DNA from: Chloroflexota bacterium
GTDB taxonomy: Bacteria > Chloroflexota > Chloroflexia > Thermomicrobiales > JADLAZ01
Direction: 5' to 3'
Assembly (NCBI GenBank): GCA_020849725.1
Contig: JADLAZ010000160.1
Location: 78,662-142,661, forward strand
DNA length: 64,000 bases
Both the position numbers and the translations under genes were made by a program. Of this stretch, positions 15,866 to 24,372 are shown one piece after another. Each line of letters starts with the position of its first letter. The stretch's first letter is position 1. The notes beneath the pieces are model-generated. The model searched no databases, was not told the origin of the DNA, and saw only the letters and a program-made list of their open reading frames with translations.

Positions 15866-16882
15866 ATGCGGATCGCGCTAGACGCGATGGGCGGCGATCA
15901 CGCGCCGGGTGTGACGATCGCGGGCGCAGTCGCGGCGGCGCGGGCGCACGGCACAGCCGTGACGCTGGTCGGCCGGCAAGCAGTCATCGAGGCCGAGCTG
16001 GCGCGCCATCAGGCCACCGGCCTGGATCTGACCATCATCGACGCGCCGGACACGATCGACATGGACGAGCACGCGGCCCAGGCCGTGCGCCGCAAGCCAG
16101 CCAGCTCGATCGCCGTCGCCACTCGTCTGGTCAAGGACGGCCATGCCGCCGCCGTCGTCTCGGCTGGCAACAGCGGTGCGATGATGGCGGCGGCGCTATT
16201 CATCCTCGGTCGCGTCCGCGGCATCGACCGACCGGCCATCGCCACCGTCTTCCCCTGCACCGGCGGCCAGGTGCTGCTGATCGACGTCGGCGCGATCGCC
16301 GACCCCGACGCGGCCAACATGGTCCAATTCGGCCAGATGGGCGATGCCTACGCCCGCACCGTCTTCGGCATCGCCCGCCCGCGCGTCGGCCTGCTCAGCA
16401 ACGGCGAGGAGGAGACCAAGGGCAGCAAGTTGGTGCAGGAGACACACGCGCTGCTCAAAGCTCAACCGAGTCTGCACTTCATCGGCAACGTCGAGGGCAA
16501 AGATGTGCCGGCCGGGCTGGCTGACGTCGTCATCTGCGACGGCTTCGCCGGCAATGTCCTGATCAAGACCGCCGAAGGTGTTGCCACATTCATCCGTCAG
16601 GTGCTGCGCGAGGAAGTGACGCGCTCGCCACTGGACAAGCTGCTGGCAGCCGGGTTGCGCCCGGCCTTCCGGCGCGTTGGCGCGCGACTCGACTACGCTG
16701 AGTATGGTGGCGCGCCGCTGCTCGGCGTCGACGGTCTGGTCATCATCGCCCACGGTCGCTCCAATGCCCGAGCCGTCGAGAGTGCCATTCGCGTCGCGCA
16801 CCAGGCTGTCGAGCACGACACCGTCGGCGCCATCCGCGCCCTGAGCAGACCACTGGCCACCGGCGGCGCGGGCGCACCGTAG
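15866..16882 (+). CDS. plsX: Phosphate acyltransferase
   Basis: 338 aa. PlsX makes acyl-phosphate from acyl-ACP for phosphatidic acid synthesis at the membrane surface. Hallmarks: RIALDAMGGDHAPGVT at the start, VSAGNSGAMMAAALF, LLSNGEEETKGSKL, VVICDGFAGNVLIKTAEG, and GGAPLLGVDGLVIIAHGRSN. ATG 15866 follows TGGAGG at 6 bases. The next gene is on the opposite strand, so fabD/fabH/acpP are not beside it as they are in many genomes. Confidence 0.95.
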   Translation: MRIALDAMGGDHAPGVTIAGAVAAARAHGTAVTLVGRQAVIEAELARHQATGLDLTIIDAPDTIDMDEHAAQAVRRKPASSIAVATRLVKDGHAAAVVSAGNSGAMMAAALFILGRVRGIDRPAIATVFPCTGGQVLLIDVGAIADPDAANMVQFGQMGDAYARTVFGIARPRVGLLSNGEEETKGSKLVQETHALLKAQPSLHFIGNVEGKDVPAGLADVVICDGFAGNVLIKTAEGVATFIRQVLREEVTRSPLDKLLAAGLRPAFRRVGARLDYAEYGGAPLLGVDGLVIIAHGRSNARAVESAIRVAHQAVEHDTVGAIRALSRPLATGGAGAP

Positions 16883-16900
16883 GGCCGACCCGACCCGCGA

Positions 16901-18157
16901 TCACGATGTTGGTCGCGGGGTGGGTGGCGGGTACCGCCGCTCGTACAGCTCGCGGCCGAGCGTGCCGAGCGTCACACCGCTGCGGCCGGGGTGCTGCTCG
17001 AAGCGTGCTCGCTCGAAATACTGCACCGTCGCGCTGCCGTCACGCGTCTCGGCCGTGATCGGCAGCCCGAAGATGGCCAGGCCGCCCTTCTCCTCCCAAT
17101 AGCGCCGGAATGGGCCGGTGATGGCCTGCCCTGTCTCGGGGAAGAAGCGCGCATCGCCACCCGGGTCGACGCGGGACGGATCGGGCTGGCGCGCCTCACG
17201 GCCGACGAGGCCGAGCTGGACCTCGCTCAGCAGACCGTCGCGGCTGGGCTGATACTCGAAGCGCGCCCGCTCAAAGTACTGAACGGTGGCGTTCCCCTCC
17301 CGCACCTCGTCGCTGATCGGCAGGCCAAAGATCTCCAGACCACCCTTTTCCTGCCAGAAGCGCCGGAAGCCGCCGCCGATCGCCTTGCCCGTCTGCTCGA
17401 ACGCCAGCAGCTCGCGCGGGTCGGGCACCGTGAACAGCCAGGCACGCATGCCACGGTCGCCGTCGCGGTCAGTCACCGCCAGCCGGGCCTCGTGTCGGCC
17501 CGGCTTCAGATCGAGCCGGGTAGCGACGGTGGCGCGCGTCGCGGCAGCCGGTTCCACCGTCACCGGCATCGGTTGGCCGTCCAGCTCCAGCATCGCGCTG
17601 GCGATCGGAGCGTCGGCCTGCACGATCGCGCTCAGCCGCAGCCCGCCGGCCGGGCCGTAGCCACCCTCGGGCGGCTGCAGCTCGCTGAACACCGGCGCCG
17701 ACAGGGCCGGGTCGATGCGGAAACGCCAGTCCCGGCTCGTCTGCCGGCCATGCACGTCACGCGCCAGCAGGCTGACCCGTTGCTCGCCGTTGCGCGACGC
17801 CTGCTCCAACCCAGCGTCGCGCAGCGTGTAGCTGATCTTCCAGCGGCGTGCGTCCAGCCGCTCATGCAGCGGCGTGACCTCGGCGTCGTCGAGGCGCAGG
17901 CTCACCCGCTGCAGGGGTTGCTCGCCGCTGACCTCGGCGCTGATGGTGAGTGGCCGCAGCGGCAGCCGCGCGCCATCAGCCGGCGCGACCGCGCTGATCG
18001 TCACCATCCCCGCGCCGGGCGCCGGTCGCAGCGCCGCCGGCACGGCCGCCGCCACCAGCAGCCCCAGGACGATGATCACGCCCACCGTCAGCAGTGGCCA
18101 GTAGGCCGGACGCACGCGCACCCCCGTCCCTGCTCCAGACAGCATCAGACCCAACAT
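16901..18157 (-). CDS. Membrane-anchored surface protein with two VQYFER modules
   Basis: 418 aa. One N-terminal transmembrane helix (PLLTVGVIIVLGLLVAAAVP), then two Ig-like beta-sandwich segments (about 50-150 and 155-250) with VSLLARDVHGRQTSRDWRF-type phrasing. The C-terminus carries two clear repeats of about 75 residues: GFRRFWQEKGGLEIFGLPIS followed by VQYFERARFEYQPS, and FRRYWEEKGGLAIFGLPIT followed by VQYFERARFEQHPG. The repeat also occurs in the two hydrolases and in the M23 peptidase here. No catalytic domain; probably binds a surface polymer or partner. Convergent with plsX. Confidence 0.75.
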   Translation of the reverse strand: MLGLMLSGAGTGVRVRPAYWPLLTVGVIIVLGLLVAAAVPAALRPAPGAGMVTISAVAPADGARLPLRPLTISAEVSGEQPLQRVSLRLDDAEVTPLHERLDARRWKISYTLRDAGLEQASRNGEQRVSLLARDVHGRQTSRDWRFRIDPALSAPVFSELQPPEGGYGPAGGLRLSAIVQADAPIASAMLELDGQPMPVTVEPAAATRATVATRLDLKPGRHEARLAVTDRDGDRGMRAWLFTVPDPRELLAFEQTGKAIGGGFRRFWQEKGGLEIFGLPISDEVREGNATVQYFERARFEYQPSRDGLLSEVQLGLVGREARQPDPSRVDPGGDARFFPETGQAITGPFRRYWEEKGGLAIFGLPITAETRDGSATVQYFERARFEQHPGRSGVTLGTLGRELYERRYPPPTPRPTS

Positions 18158-18238
18158 CCGCCATCATACCGCGAAACGTGGGTGCTGGGCGCTGGCAGCA
18201 TTGGCCGTGCGAAGTCGAAGCCAGCCAGCGATGAATCT

Positions 18239-18272
18239 CTCACCCTCACCCATAGCGGTGGGCGAGGGCGAG
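18239..18272. repeat. REP-like hairpin, second member
   Basis: CTCACCCTCACCCA (18239-18252) faces TGGGCGAGGGCGAG (18259-18272) across TAGCGG. The two mismatching positions become G-U pairs in minus-strand RNA. Sequence family as at 10110-10139. It lies between two minus-strand genes, downstream of the translin homologue. Confidence 0.55.
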
Positions 18273-18305
18273 GAACCCTTCGCCCCCAGTTGCAGCCCCC
18301 AGCAG

Positions 18306-18923
18306 CTACGCTCGGCCGCGCAGCGCCTGCTCGAGCGCGGCCTGCCGCAGCGTGATCGTCAGATCGCCGCGCGTGCGCTCCAGGATGCCGCGCACAGAGT
18401 CGGTCGTCCGGCGCAGGCTCCCAGTGATAGCGTCGGGGTAGTCGATGCTGATCAGAAGGTTGTAAATATCGTCCATCACTGCCAGCATCTGCTCGCCGCG
18501 CTCCAGGCGCCCCTCGCGGATGATATCCAGCACGTGGCGGCGGATCTCACCGACGGTCTCGCCCATGCCGTTGAGATAGGCGGCATCCTCGACGCCAAGC
18601 GCCTCCGGAGTGGGCAGCCGCTCGCCAGCGATGATGGCGTAGAACAGCCGCGCCTCAGTGTACTCCTTCTGGGCGTCCTGGACATAGCCCGACCAGTGCA
18701 GCGCCGGAAAGGCGACCAGAGCCCCCCGCAGCGCAGCCACCAGCCCACCGGCCTCGTCGCCCAGCCGCCGGGCTGTGTCGAAGTCGCCCCGATGCACCGC
18801 ACGAATAGAGTTGGCCGACAGGCGCACGATCTGGCGAGCATCGTCCAGCGCACGCTCGCGCGCCGCGTTGAGCGCGGCCATGCGCGCCTCGATCTCGACG
18901 GCGATCCCGGCGATATCGGCCAT
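18306..18923 (-). CDS. Bacterial translin-family protein (COG2178-like)
   Basis: 205 aa, all alpha. Matches the archaeal/bacterial translin family along its length: RGDFDTARRLGDEAGGLV, DAQKEYTEARLFYAIIAG, LPTPEALGVEDAAYLNGMGE, VGEIRRHVLDIIREGRLERG, MDDIYNLLISIDYPDAITGS, LRRTTDSVRGILERTRGDLT. Eukaryotic translin binds RNA/DNA and with TRAX forms the RNase C3PO; the prokaryotic proteins are less studied and probably assemble into a barrel-shaped octamer that binds nucleic acid. The acidic residues needed for TRAX-type RNase activity cannot be assigned by eye. Single gene, no obvious operon. Confidence 0.85.
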   Translation of the reverse strand: MADIAGIAVEIEARMAALNAARERALDDARQIVRLSANSIRAVHRGDFDTARRLGDEAGGLVAALRGALVAFPALHWSGYVQDAQKEYTEARLFYAIIAGERLPTPEALGVEDAAYLNGMGETVGEIRRHVLDIIREGRLERGEQMLAVMDDIYNLLISIDYPDAITGSLRRTTDSVRGILERTRGDLTITLRQAALEQALRGRA

Positions 18924-19166
18924 GACGCTCTCCTTCGCCGGTCCTCGCCGGCACGAGCAACCGCTGTCTCGCCCACGCCGGCGACGACGGCGGATGGCCG
19001 GCGCCGCTCACCCTCGGAGCGAGTCGACGGGGAACGATGCCAGTAGCCTGGATCATACCAGACCACCGGCGCCGGCCACGCGGTTCATCCCCCACGCGGC
19101 ACGCGCTATCATGCACTGGCCGGCGCCGCGCGCCGGGCTGACGGACACGATGCGAAAGGGCAGGCC

Positions 19167-20006
19167 ATGAGTCCGCTGCGCGACACGGTGACAGCCTTCA
19201 TCGGCTGCGGTGCGATGGGTGAGGCGATGCTGGCCGGCATGCTGACTCAGGGGTTGGTCACGCCGGAGCAGGTTGTTGCCAGCCACCCGCGCCCGGCCCG
19301 CCGCGATGAGCTGGCAACTCGCTATGGCGTGCGCGTCGAGGCGAGCAACCTGGCCGCCGCGGCCGCTGCTTCGGTCCTGGCCCTAACCGTCAAGCCGCAG
19401 GTGATGCCGGTCGTGCTGCGCGAGCTGCGCGGCGAACTGCGCTCCGACCAGGTCGTGCTGAGCATCAGCGCCGGCACCAGCATCGAGACACTGGCCACTG
19501 GCCTGCTGCACCCGGCCATCGTCCGCGCCATGCCCAACGCACCGGCCCAGATCGGCGCCGGCCTGACGGTCTGGATGGCGACACCCGAGGTCACCGAGCG
19601 CCAACGAGCACAGATCAGCCTGGTGCTGGCCGCGCTCGGCGCCGAGGTGCGCGTCGACGACGAGCGCCAGATCGCGATGGCAACGGCGCTGAGCGGCTCT
19701 GGCCCGGCCTACGTCTTCCTGGTGATGGAGGCGATGATCGATGCTGGCGTCCATCTCGGCTTCTCCCGCCGGCTGGCCGAGGAGCTAGTGGTGCAGACGA
19801 TGCTCGGCTCGGCTCGCTTCGCTCAGGAGACTGGCAAGCACCCGGCCGAGCTGCGCAACATGGTCACCTCACCCGGCGGCACGACGGCGGCCGCGCTCTA
19901 CGAGATGGAGAAGGGCGGCCTGCGCACCGTCTTCTCCAAGGCCATCTACGCCGCCTACCGTCGCTCCCTGGACCTCAGCGGAGGCGACAGGCAGCGCAAC
20001 GCATGA
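19167..20006 (+). CDS. proC: Pyrroline-5-carboxylate reductase
   Basis: 279 aa. Last step of proline synthesis, NAD(P)H-dependent. Rossmann motif FIGCGAMGEAMLAGML at the N-terminus, NxPA signature in RAMPNAPAQIGAGLTVW, and the C-terminal dimerisation block ALSGSGPAYVFLVMEAM, then RNMVTSPGGTTAAALYEMEKG. Length and order of blocks are standard. Weak ribosome site AGGGCAGG. No proA or proB adjacent. Confidence 0.95.
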   Translation: MSPLRDTVTAFIGCGAMGEAMLAGMLTQGLVTPEQVVASHPRPARRDELATRYGVRVEASNLAAAAAASVLALTVKPQVMPVVLRELRGELRSDQVVLSISAGTSIETLATGLLHPAIVRAMPNAPAQIGAGLTVWMATPEVTERQRAQISLVLAALGAEVRVDDERQIAMATALSGSGPAYVFLVMEAMIDAGVHLGFSRRLAEELVVQTMLGSARFAQETGKHPAELRNMVTSPGGTTAAALYEMEKGGLRTVFSKAIYAAYRRSLDLSGGDRQRNA

Positions 20007-20091
20007 GAGTACCATTGGGATGAAGGGCAGCCACGGGGCCTGCCCCGACGGAATGCCGACGGCGAACCGGCGACTGGCCACTGGAGGCCCG

Positions 20092-20664
20092 ATGATTGCC
20101 CACCCCCTGCCACCGACGCTGTCAGTCGAGGAATACCTCGAACTTGAGGCAAACAGCATCGTCAAGCACGAGTATCTCGACGGTCACGTGTATGCGCTGG
20201 CCGGCGGGTCGGTCGATCATGGCACGATCGCCGTCAACGCCGTGGCTGTGCTGCGCCCACAGGTGCGCGGCGGCCCGTGTCGCGTCTACAACTCAGACGT
20301 GAAGGTGCGTCTCGGCCCGGGTCGCTTCGTCTATCCGGACGTGTCAATCAGTTGCGACCCGCGCGACCACGCTGATGGCCGCGCCCTGTTTATCAGCCAT
20401 CCCCGCCTGATTGTCGAAGTGCTGACACCGCGCACCGTCGACTATGACCAGGGCGACAAGTTCGCCATGTACCGCGCGCTCGACAGCCTCGACACCTACG
20501 TGTTGATCGACGGCGAGCGCATGGCCGTCGAGGTGTGGACCCGGCAACCCGATGGAACCTGGCACGCAACCCGATACGCTCCCGGCGACGAGGCGCCTTT
20601 GCCGACCATCGGCGGCCGCTGCCCCGTCACTGCCTTCTACGAGGACACCGCGCTCACGTCCTGA
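20092..20664 (+). CDS. Uma2-family (DUF820) restriction-endonuclease-like protein
   Basis: 190 aa from ATG 20092 with TGGAGG upstream (an earlier ATG at 20020 has none). PD-(D/E)XK-type features: the SVEEYLELEANSIVKHEYLDG opening, FVYPDVSIS, LIVEVLTPRTVDYDQGDKF and YRALDSLDTYVLID. The acidic residues in PDV and VEV and the lysine in GDKF form the typical core. These genes are common in cyanobacteria and Chloroflexota, often many per genome; their cellular job is unknown, with transposon-related DNA cleavage proposed. It starts 85 bases after proC. Confidence 0.85.
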   Translation: MIAHPLPPTLSVEEYLELEANSIVKHEYLDGHVYALAGGSVDHGTIAVNAVAVLRPQVRGGPCRVYNSDVKVRLGPGRFVYPDVSISCDPRDHADGRALFISHPRLIVEVLTPRTVDYDQGDKFAMYRALDSLDTYVLIDGERMAVEVWTRQPDGTWHATRYAPGDEAPLPTIGGRCPVTAFYEDTALTS

Positions 20665-20705
20665 TCCGGCGACAACCATTCGTCCTGAAACAGCACCGTC
20701 CTTGC

Positions 20706-21683
20706 TCAGTGCGTGGCGCCGTCGCGCTCCAGGTCGTGGCTGTCGTCCGGCCGGGGCAGCGGCGGCGCGGCGGTGCGGCCGGGACGGAACGGGATCGCCA
20801 GGTTGAACAGGCGGCGCAGCATCGGCGGGTCGTGCGATACGCCAGCCTGGCCGCGCCGCCGGAAGCTGGCGAACGCCTCCATCCAGTCCACCGGCCGCCC
20901 TCGTCGCGCCGCCTCGGCCGCCAGATGCTCTTGAATGTAGCAGTAGATGTCGGCGGTGCGCTTCTCCGGCCAATGACGGCGCAGGTTGGCCTTCCGGATC
21001 ATCTCGGCCCGTGGCAGCCAGACGGTGATGAACCAGTCGCTGGCCGCCTCGTGGAGCGACACCACGCGCGCCGTACTCTCCCCCAGGTCGGCCCGGTAGT
21101 GCTCGATCTCCTCCAGCAACGTCGAATAGTGCCCCGGCTCCACCGCCCCGACCTGGGTGAGGCCGGTTGCCTCCTCGAAGGCGCGTCGCTCCAGGTAGAC
21201 CCGCGCTGCTTCGGTGTCGCCGGCCGGCAGGAACTGCGTCACATGGGCGTCAGTCTCGCCGTCGTTGCCGGTCAACTCCTTCATCGCCGCCACCCGATGG
21301 TTGCCATCGACGACGTAGTAGTCGTAGCCCAGTTTGTATAGCTCCACCGGCGGCAGCACGACGTCGCTCTTGAGCGTGGTCAGCACGCGGTCGTAGCGCT
21401 CGCGCCGGCGCCGCTGCCAGTGGTGGCCCGGCGGCTGGAAGTCCGGCCCCAGCTCGCGCGCCCGGCCGACACTGCCGACGATGCGGTCGAGCGGGACCGT
21501 GCGCAGCCCAAGCGGCCGCCGGTTGAGCGGTCCGTAGGCGCGGGCGTCCTCCTCGAAGCTGCGCACGTGCTGGTGACCCGGCCACAGGTTCGACAGGCGC
21601 TCCAGCACGCCCACGACCGGGCCAGAGGGCTCCTGTGAGACGGGCTGCTCCACGGGTCCGGTCCTCCACGAGCGGGACGGCAT
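20706..21683 (-). CDS. ParB/Srx-fold domain protein, function unknown
   Basis: 325 aa. A central segment (about 60-135) resembles the ParB N-terminal fold: LGLRTVPLDRIVGSVGRA, later LPPVELYKLGYDYYVVDGNH and RVAAMKELTG. The DGNHR sequence matches the nucleotide-binding loop of ParB-like proteins. The C-terminal part is alpha-rich with WLPRAEMIRKANLRRHWPEK and a Pro-rich tail; no HTH typical of chromosome-partition ParB is seen and no ParA is nearby. A stand-alone nucleotide-binding or nuclease-type role is possible. Reported only to domain level. Confidence 0.65.
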   Translation of the reverse strand: MPSRSWRTGPVEQPVSQEPSGPVVGVLERLSNLWPGHQHVRSFEEDARAYGPLNRRPLGLRTVPLDRIVGSVGRARELGPDFQPPGHHWQRRRRERYDRVLTTLKSDVVLPPVELYKLGYDYYVVDGNHRVAAMKELTGNDGETDAHVTQFLPAGDTEAARVYLERRAFEEATGLTQVGAVEPGHYSTLLEEIEHYRADLGESTARVVSLHEAASDWFITVWLPRAEMIRKANLRRHWPEKRTADIYCYIQEHLAAEAARRGRPVDWMEAFASFRRRGQAGVSHDPPMLRRLFNLAIPFRPGRTAAPPLPRPDDSHDLERDGATH

Positions 21684-21733
21684 CCCATAGTCATTATCGG
21701 ATCGGTCCGGCCACGCTGCCGCAGGGACCGGAC

Positions 21734-21833
21734 GATCCGCAGATTTCGCAGATGACGCAGATTATTACTACACATTAGTAATAGTTTTGGTATTTCTATA
21801 TCTAATCTGTGTCATCTGTGTAATCTGCGGATC
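21734..21833. repeat. AT-rich 100-bp imperfect inverted repeat
   Basis: GATCCGCAGATT at 21734 mirrors AATCTGCGGATC ending at 21833. Inside, GCAGATGAC, CAGATTA and TTACTA continue the pairing with TAATCTG, GTCATCTG and TAGTAA. CAGAT or ATCTG recurs about every 10-12 bases. Base composition is far more AT-rich than anything else here, pointing to an acquired dispersed element. No gene inside. Confidence 0.7.
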
Positions 21834-21932
21834 ACTTCTTCCCCCTTCGCCCCGCTTGACCGGCCGCCAGCGGCTGCCTATGCTCGGGCCGCCCGCGGGT
21901 TGGCCGCGGCGTGAGACAGGAGCGTGGACGAC

Positions 21933-22985
21933 ATGGATCAGGACGCGCGGGCCTTTTTGATGGACCTGCTGGCGGCGACCGGGCCGGCCGGCTTCGAAGC
22001 GCCTGCCGCGCGCGTCTGGCGGGCGCGCGCCGCCGCGGCCGGGCTGGCGGTGGAGCACGATCGCGCCGGCAACAGCCTGGCCCGGCTGCCGGGACGCGGC
22101 GGCCCAAAGGTCGCCGTTGTCGGCCACATCGATGAGCTGGGCCTGATGGTCACCCACATCGACGGCGATGGCTTCCTCTGGTTCCGGCCCATTGGCGGCT
22201 GGGACGAGCAGGTGCTTCCTGGTCAGCGCGTGCGCGTGCTGACCCGTGACGGAGACGTCACTGGCCTGATCGGTCGCAAGCCGATCCACTTGATGCAGAG
22301 CGACGAGCGCGACAAGGTCGCCCGCGCCCGCGACCTCTGGATCGATATCGGCGCCCGTGACGGCGCTGAGGCCCGCGCCCGCGTTCGCATCGGCGATCCG
22401 GTCGTACTCGACCTAACGCCCGTCGAACTGCCGAACAACCGGCTGGCCGGCCGGGCGATCGACAATCGCGTCGGCGCCTTCGTCGCACTGGAGACGCTCC
22501 GCGCCCTCCAGGCCGAGCCGCCCACCGCCGAGGTCGTCGCCATCGCGACCATCCAGGAGGAGATCGGCCTGGTCGGCGCGGCCATCAGCGGCGTCGCCGT
22601 CGCGCCAACCGTCGCCATCGCCGTCGATGTCACCTTCGCTACCGACGTGCCCAGCGCCGACAAGCGCGGCGAGGGCGAGCGCACGCTCGGCAGCGGCCCG
22701 GTGCTGTCGCGCGGCTCGGCCAGCCACCCGGTCATCTTCGAGCGGCTAGCGGCGGCGGCCGAGACGGCCGGCATCGCCACCACTATCGAGGCCAACCCGC
22801 GCGGCACCGGCACCGACGCCGATGCGCTGGCGCGCGCCGGCATCGCCTGTGGCGTCGTCTCGATCCCCAGCCGCTACATGCACACACCCAACGAGACCAT
22901 CTGCCTCGACGACCTCGATGCCGCCATCTACCTCATCGCCGCCTTTATCCGCGCCATTGAGTTGGACGCTGATTTCCGCCCTTAG
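21933..22985 (+). CDS. M42-family metal aminopeptidase (glutamyl aminopeptidase/endoglucanase M type)
   Basis: 350 aa. The five metal ligands of the co-catalytic site are visible: GHIDELGLM (His), AIDNRVGAFVA (Asp), TIQEEIGLVGA (catalytic and ligand Glu pair), AVDVTFATDVP (Asp) and YMHTPNETI (His). N-terminal LLAATGPAGFEAPAARVW is the usual opening. Cytosolic, forms large tetrahedral dodecamers in relatives and trims peptides. ATG 21933 with AGGAG upstream is preferred; GTG 21924 lies too close to that site. Sits just after the AT-rich repeat. Confidence 0.9.
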   Translation: MDQDARAFLMDLLAATGPAGFEAPAARVWRARAAAAGLAVEHDRAGNSLARLPGRGGPKVAVVGHIDELGLMVTHIDGDGFLWFRPIGGWDEQVLPGQRVRVLTRDGDVTGLIGRKPIHLMQSDERDKVARARDLWIDIGARDGAEARARVRIGDPVVLDLTPVELPNNRLAGRAIDNRVGAFVALETLRALQAEPPTAEVVAIATIQEEIGLVGAAISGVAVAPTVAIAVDVTFATDVPSADKRGEGERTLGSGPVLSRGSASHPVIFERLAAAAETAGIATTIEANPRGTGTDADALARAGIACGVVSIPSRYMHTPNETICLDDLDAAIYLIAAFIRAIELDADFRP

Positions 22986-23012
22986 GGTGGGCACTGGGTG
23001 CTGGTGACCATT

Positions 23013-23103
23013 CCCTGAGCGGAGCCGAAGGGAACAGGGCTTCGACGACGCTCAGCTAACGAGGGCTTCGGCTGCGTAGCTCGACCTGGGTGCAGTCGAA
23101 GCC
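23013..23103. repeat. Dispersed CTTCG...GCTCAG-type repeat cluster
   Basis: Four half-sites in alternating orientation: CCTGAGCGGAGCCGAAGG, GGCTTCGACGACGCTCAGC, GGCTTCGGCTGCGTAGCTCG and TGCAGTCGAAGCC. This resembles the short intergenic CTTCGACTxxGCTCAGG repeats widespread in some bacterial genomes. It lies between convergent genes and may help termination. Confidence 0.55.
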
Positions 23104-23165
23104 AAGGGCGGCGGGAAGAAGGGCCGCGTGGGACGGGCGGGGCGCCGACTCGCCCCGCCCACCGA

Positions 23166-24356
23166 TCACTCCGGCGCTGTCCCCGCCCGCTCCTCCAGCC
23201 AATCGCGCGTCACCTCGATGCCGAAGCCGGGGGCGTCGGTCGGGCGGACGACACCGTTGCGGATGGGCACCGTGCCGGGCAGGACGACCATCTCCTCCAA
23301 TGGCACGCCAGGTGGCGCGACGCCCTCGGAGCGCTCGCCCCAGGTGATGGCCGGCATCGCCAGCGCCAGATGCTGGCCATAGGGGTAGTTCATGCCGGCG
23401 TGGCCGATGACGGCCAGGCCGTGGGCCTCGGCCAGGTGGCAGATCTTGATCGAGGCGGTGATGCCACCGACCCAGAGAGCATCGGGCTGGAGGATATCAA
23501 CCAGGCCGTGCGCTGCCGCGTGGGCGAACGGGTGGATGGTTGTCCAGTGCTCGCCGGTGGCCAGGATCGCGCCGGGCAGGCGCTGGCGCACGCGAGCATA
23601 GCCGTCCAGATCATCGGGCAGCAGGTAGTCCTCCAGCCACTTGATGCGATAGGGGCGCAGCGCCTCCATCAGGCGCACGCTGTACTCGACATCGAGCGAC
23701 ATCCAGCCGTCGACCATCAACTCGACGTCCTGGCCGACCTGCTGGCGGGCGCGGGCGATGCGCTCCTCGTCCTGCCGCAGCCCTTCGAGGCCATGGCTGG
23801 GGCCGTGGCGCAGGAAGACCTTGACCGCCTTGAAGCCCAACTCCAGGAACCAGGCCAGGCTGTGCTCGGTGCCGTAGGCGATATCGGTGTTGCTGGCGTA
23901 GCAGAAGATCTCCGACTTCTGCGGCCCGCCGAGCAACTCGTAGACCGGCCGGCCGAGCAACTTGCCCTTCAGATCCCACAGCGCGCAGTCAACGGCGCTG
24001 ATGGCGTAGCTGGCCAGCCCCCCGCTGCCGTAGGGAGCCGAGGCGCGGCGCATCAGGTCCCAGTGCTTCTCGGTCGCCATGCAGTCCTGGCCGGCCAGCA
24101 GCGGCGCGAAATGGTCGTTGATGATGCGCTCGACCGGGCCGCCATGAATAGTGATGCCCAGGCCGAAGGTACCGTCGTCGGCAGTGACGACGCAGGCGGT
24201 GCGCGCCCACTGGCTGTGCCAGTCGACGCGGGTGAACTCTGGGTAGCGCGCCATCGGGCTGACGAAGCCGTCGGTCGGGTGGCGGGGCACGCGCGGCGGC
24301 GTCGTCGGCCGGGGTGTCAGGTCGATGGCAGCGGCGCGGATGGACGCGATCTTCAC
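23166..24356 (-). CDS. Enolase-superfamily sugar-acid dehydratase (L-rhamnonate dehydratase-like)
   Basis: 396 aa. Matches the rhamnonate dehydratase branch: SPMARYPEF near the start, SGGLASYAISAVDCALWDLK, then the barrel with LMVDGWMSLDVEYSVR (first metal Asp), IKWLEDYLLPDD (Glu), ILATGEHWTTIHPF (Glu) and LAVIGHAGMNYPYG (catalytic His). Family chemistry is Mg-dependent removal of water from a 6-deoxy or related aldonate to give the 2-keto-3-deoxy acid. The Gfo/Idh gene 16 bases upstream on the same strand could supply the preceding oxidation. Exact sugar not certain (rhamnonate, fuconate or similar). Confidence 0.85.
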   Translation of the reverse strand: MKIASIRAAAIDLTPRPTTPPRVPRHPTDGFVSPMARYPEFTRVDWHSQWARTACVVTADDGTFGLGITIHGGPVERIINDHFAPLLAGQDCMATEKHWDLMRRASAPYGSGGLASYAISAVDCALWDLKGKLLGRPVYELLGGPQKSEIFCYASNTDIAYGTEHSLAWFLELGFKAVKVFLRHGPSHGLEGLRQDEERIARARQQVGQDVELMVDGWMSLDVEYSVRLMEALRPYRIKWLEDYLLPDDLDGYARVRQRLPGAILATGEHWTTIHPFAHAAAHGLVDILQPDALWVGGITASIKICHLAEAHGLAVIGHAGMNYPYGQHLALAMPAITWGERSEGVAPPGVPLEEMVVLPGTVPIRNGVVRPTDAPGFGIEVTRDWLEERAGTAPE

Positions 24357-24372
24357 GCGGTCGTCTCCTCGC

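Noticed and set aside
16894..16919. CCCGCGA/TCGCGGG hairpin between plsX and the convergent surface-protein gene as a terminator
   Set aside because: Only 7 bp with a 12-base loop and no T-run on either strand; too weak to list.
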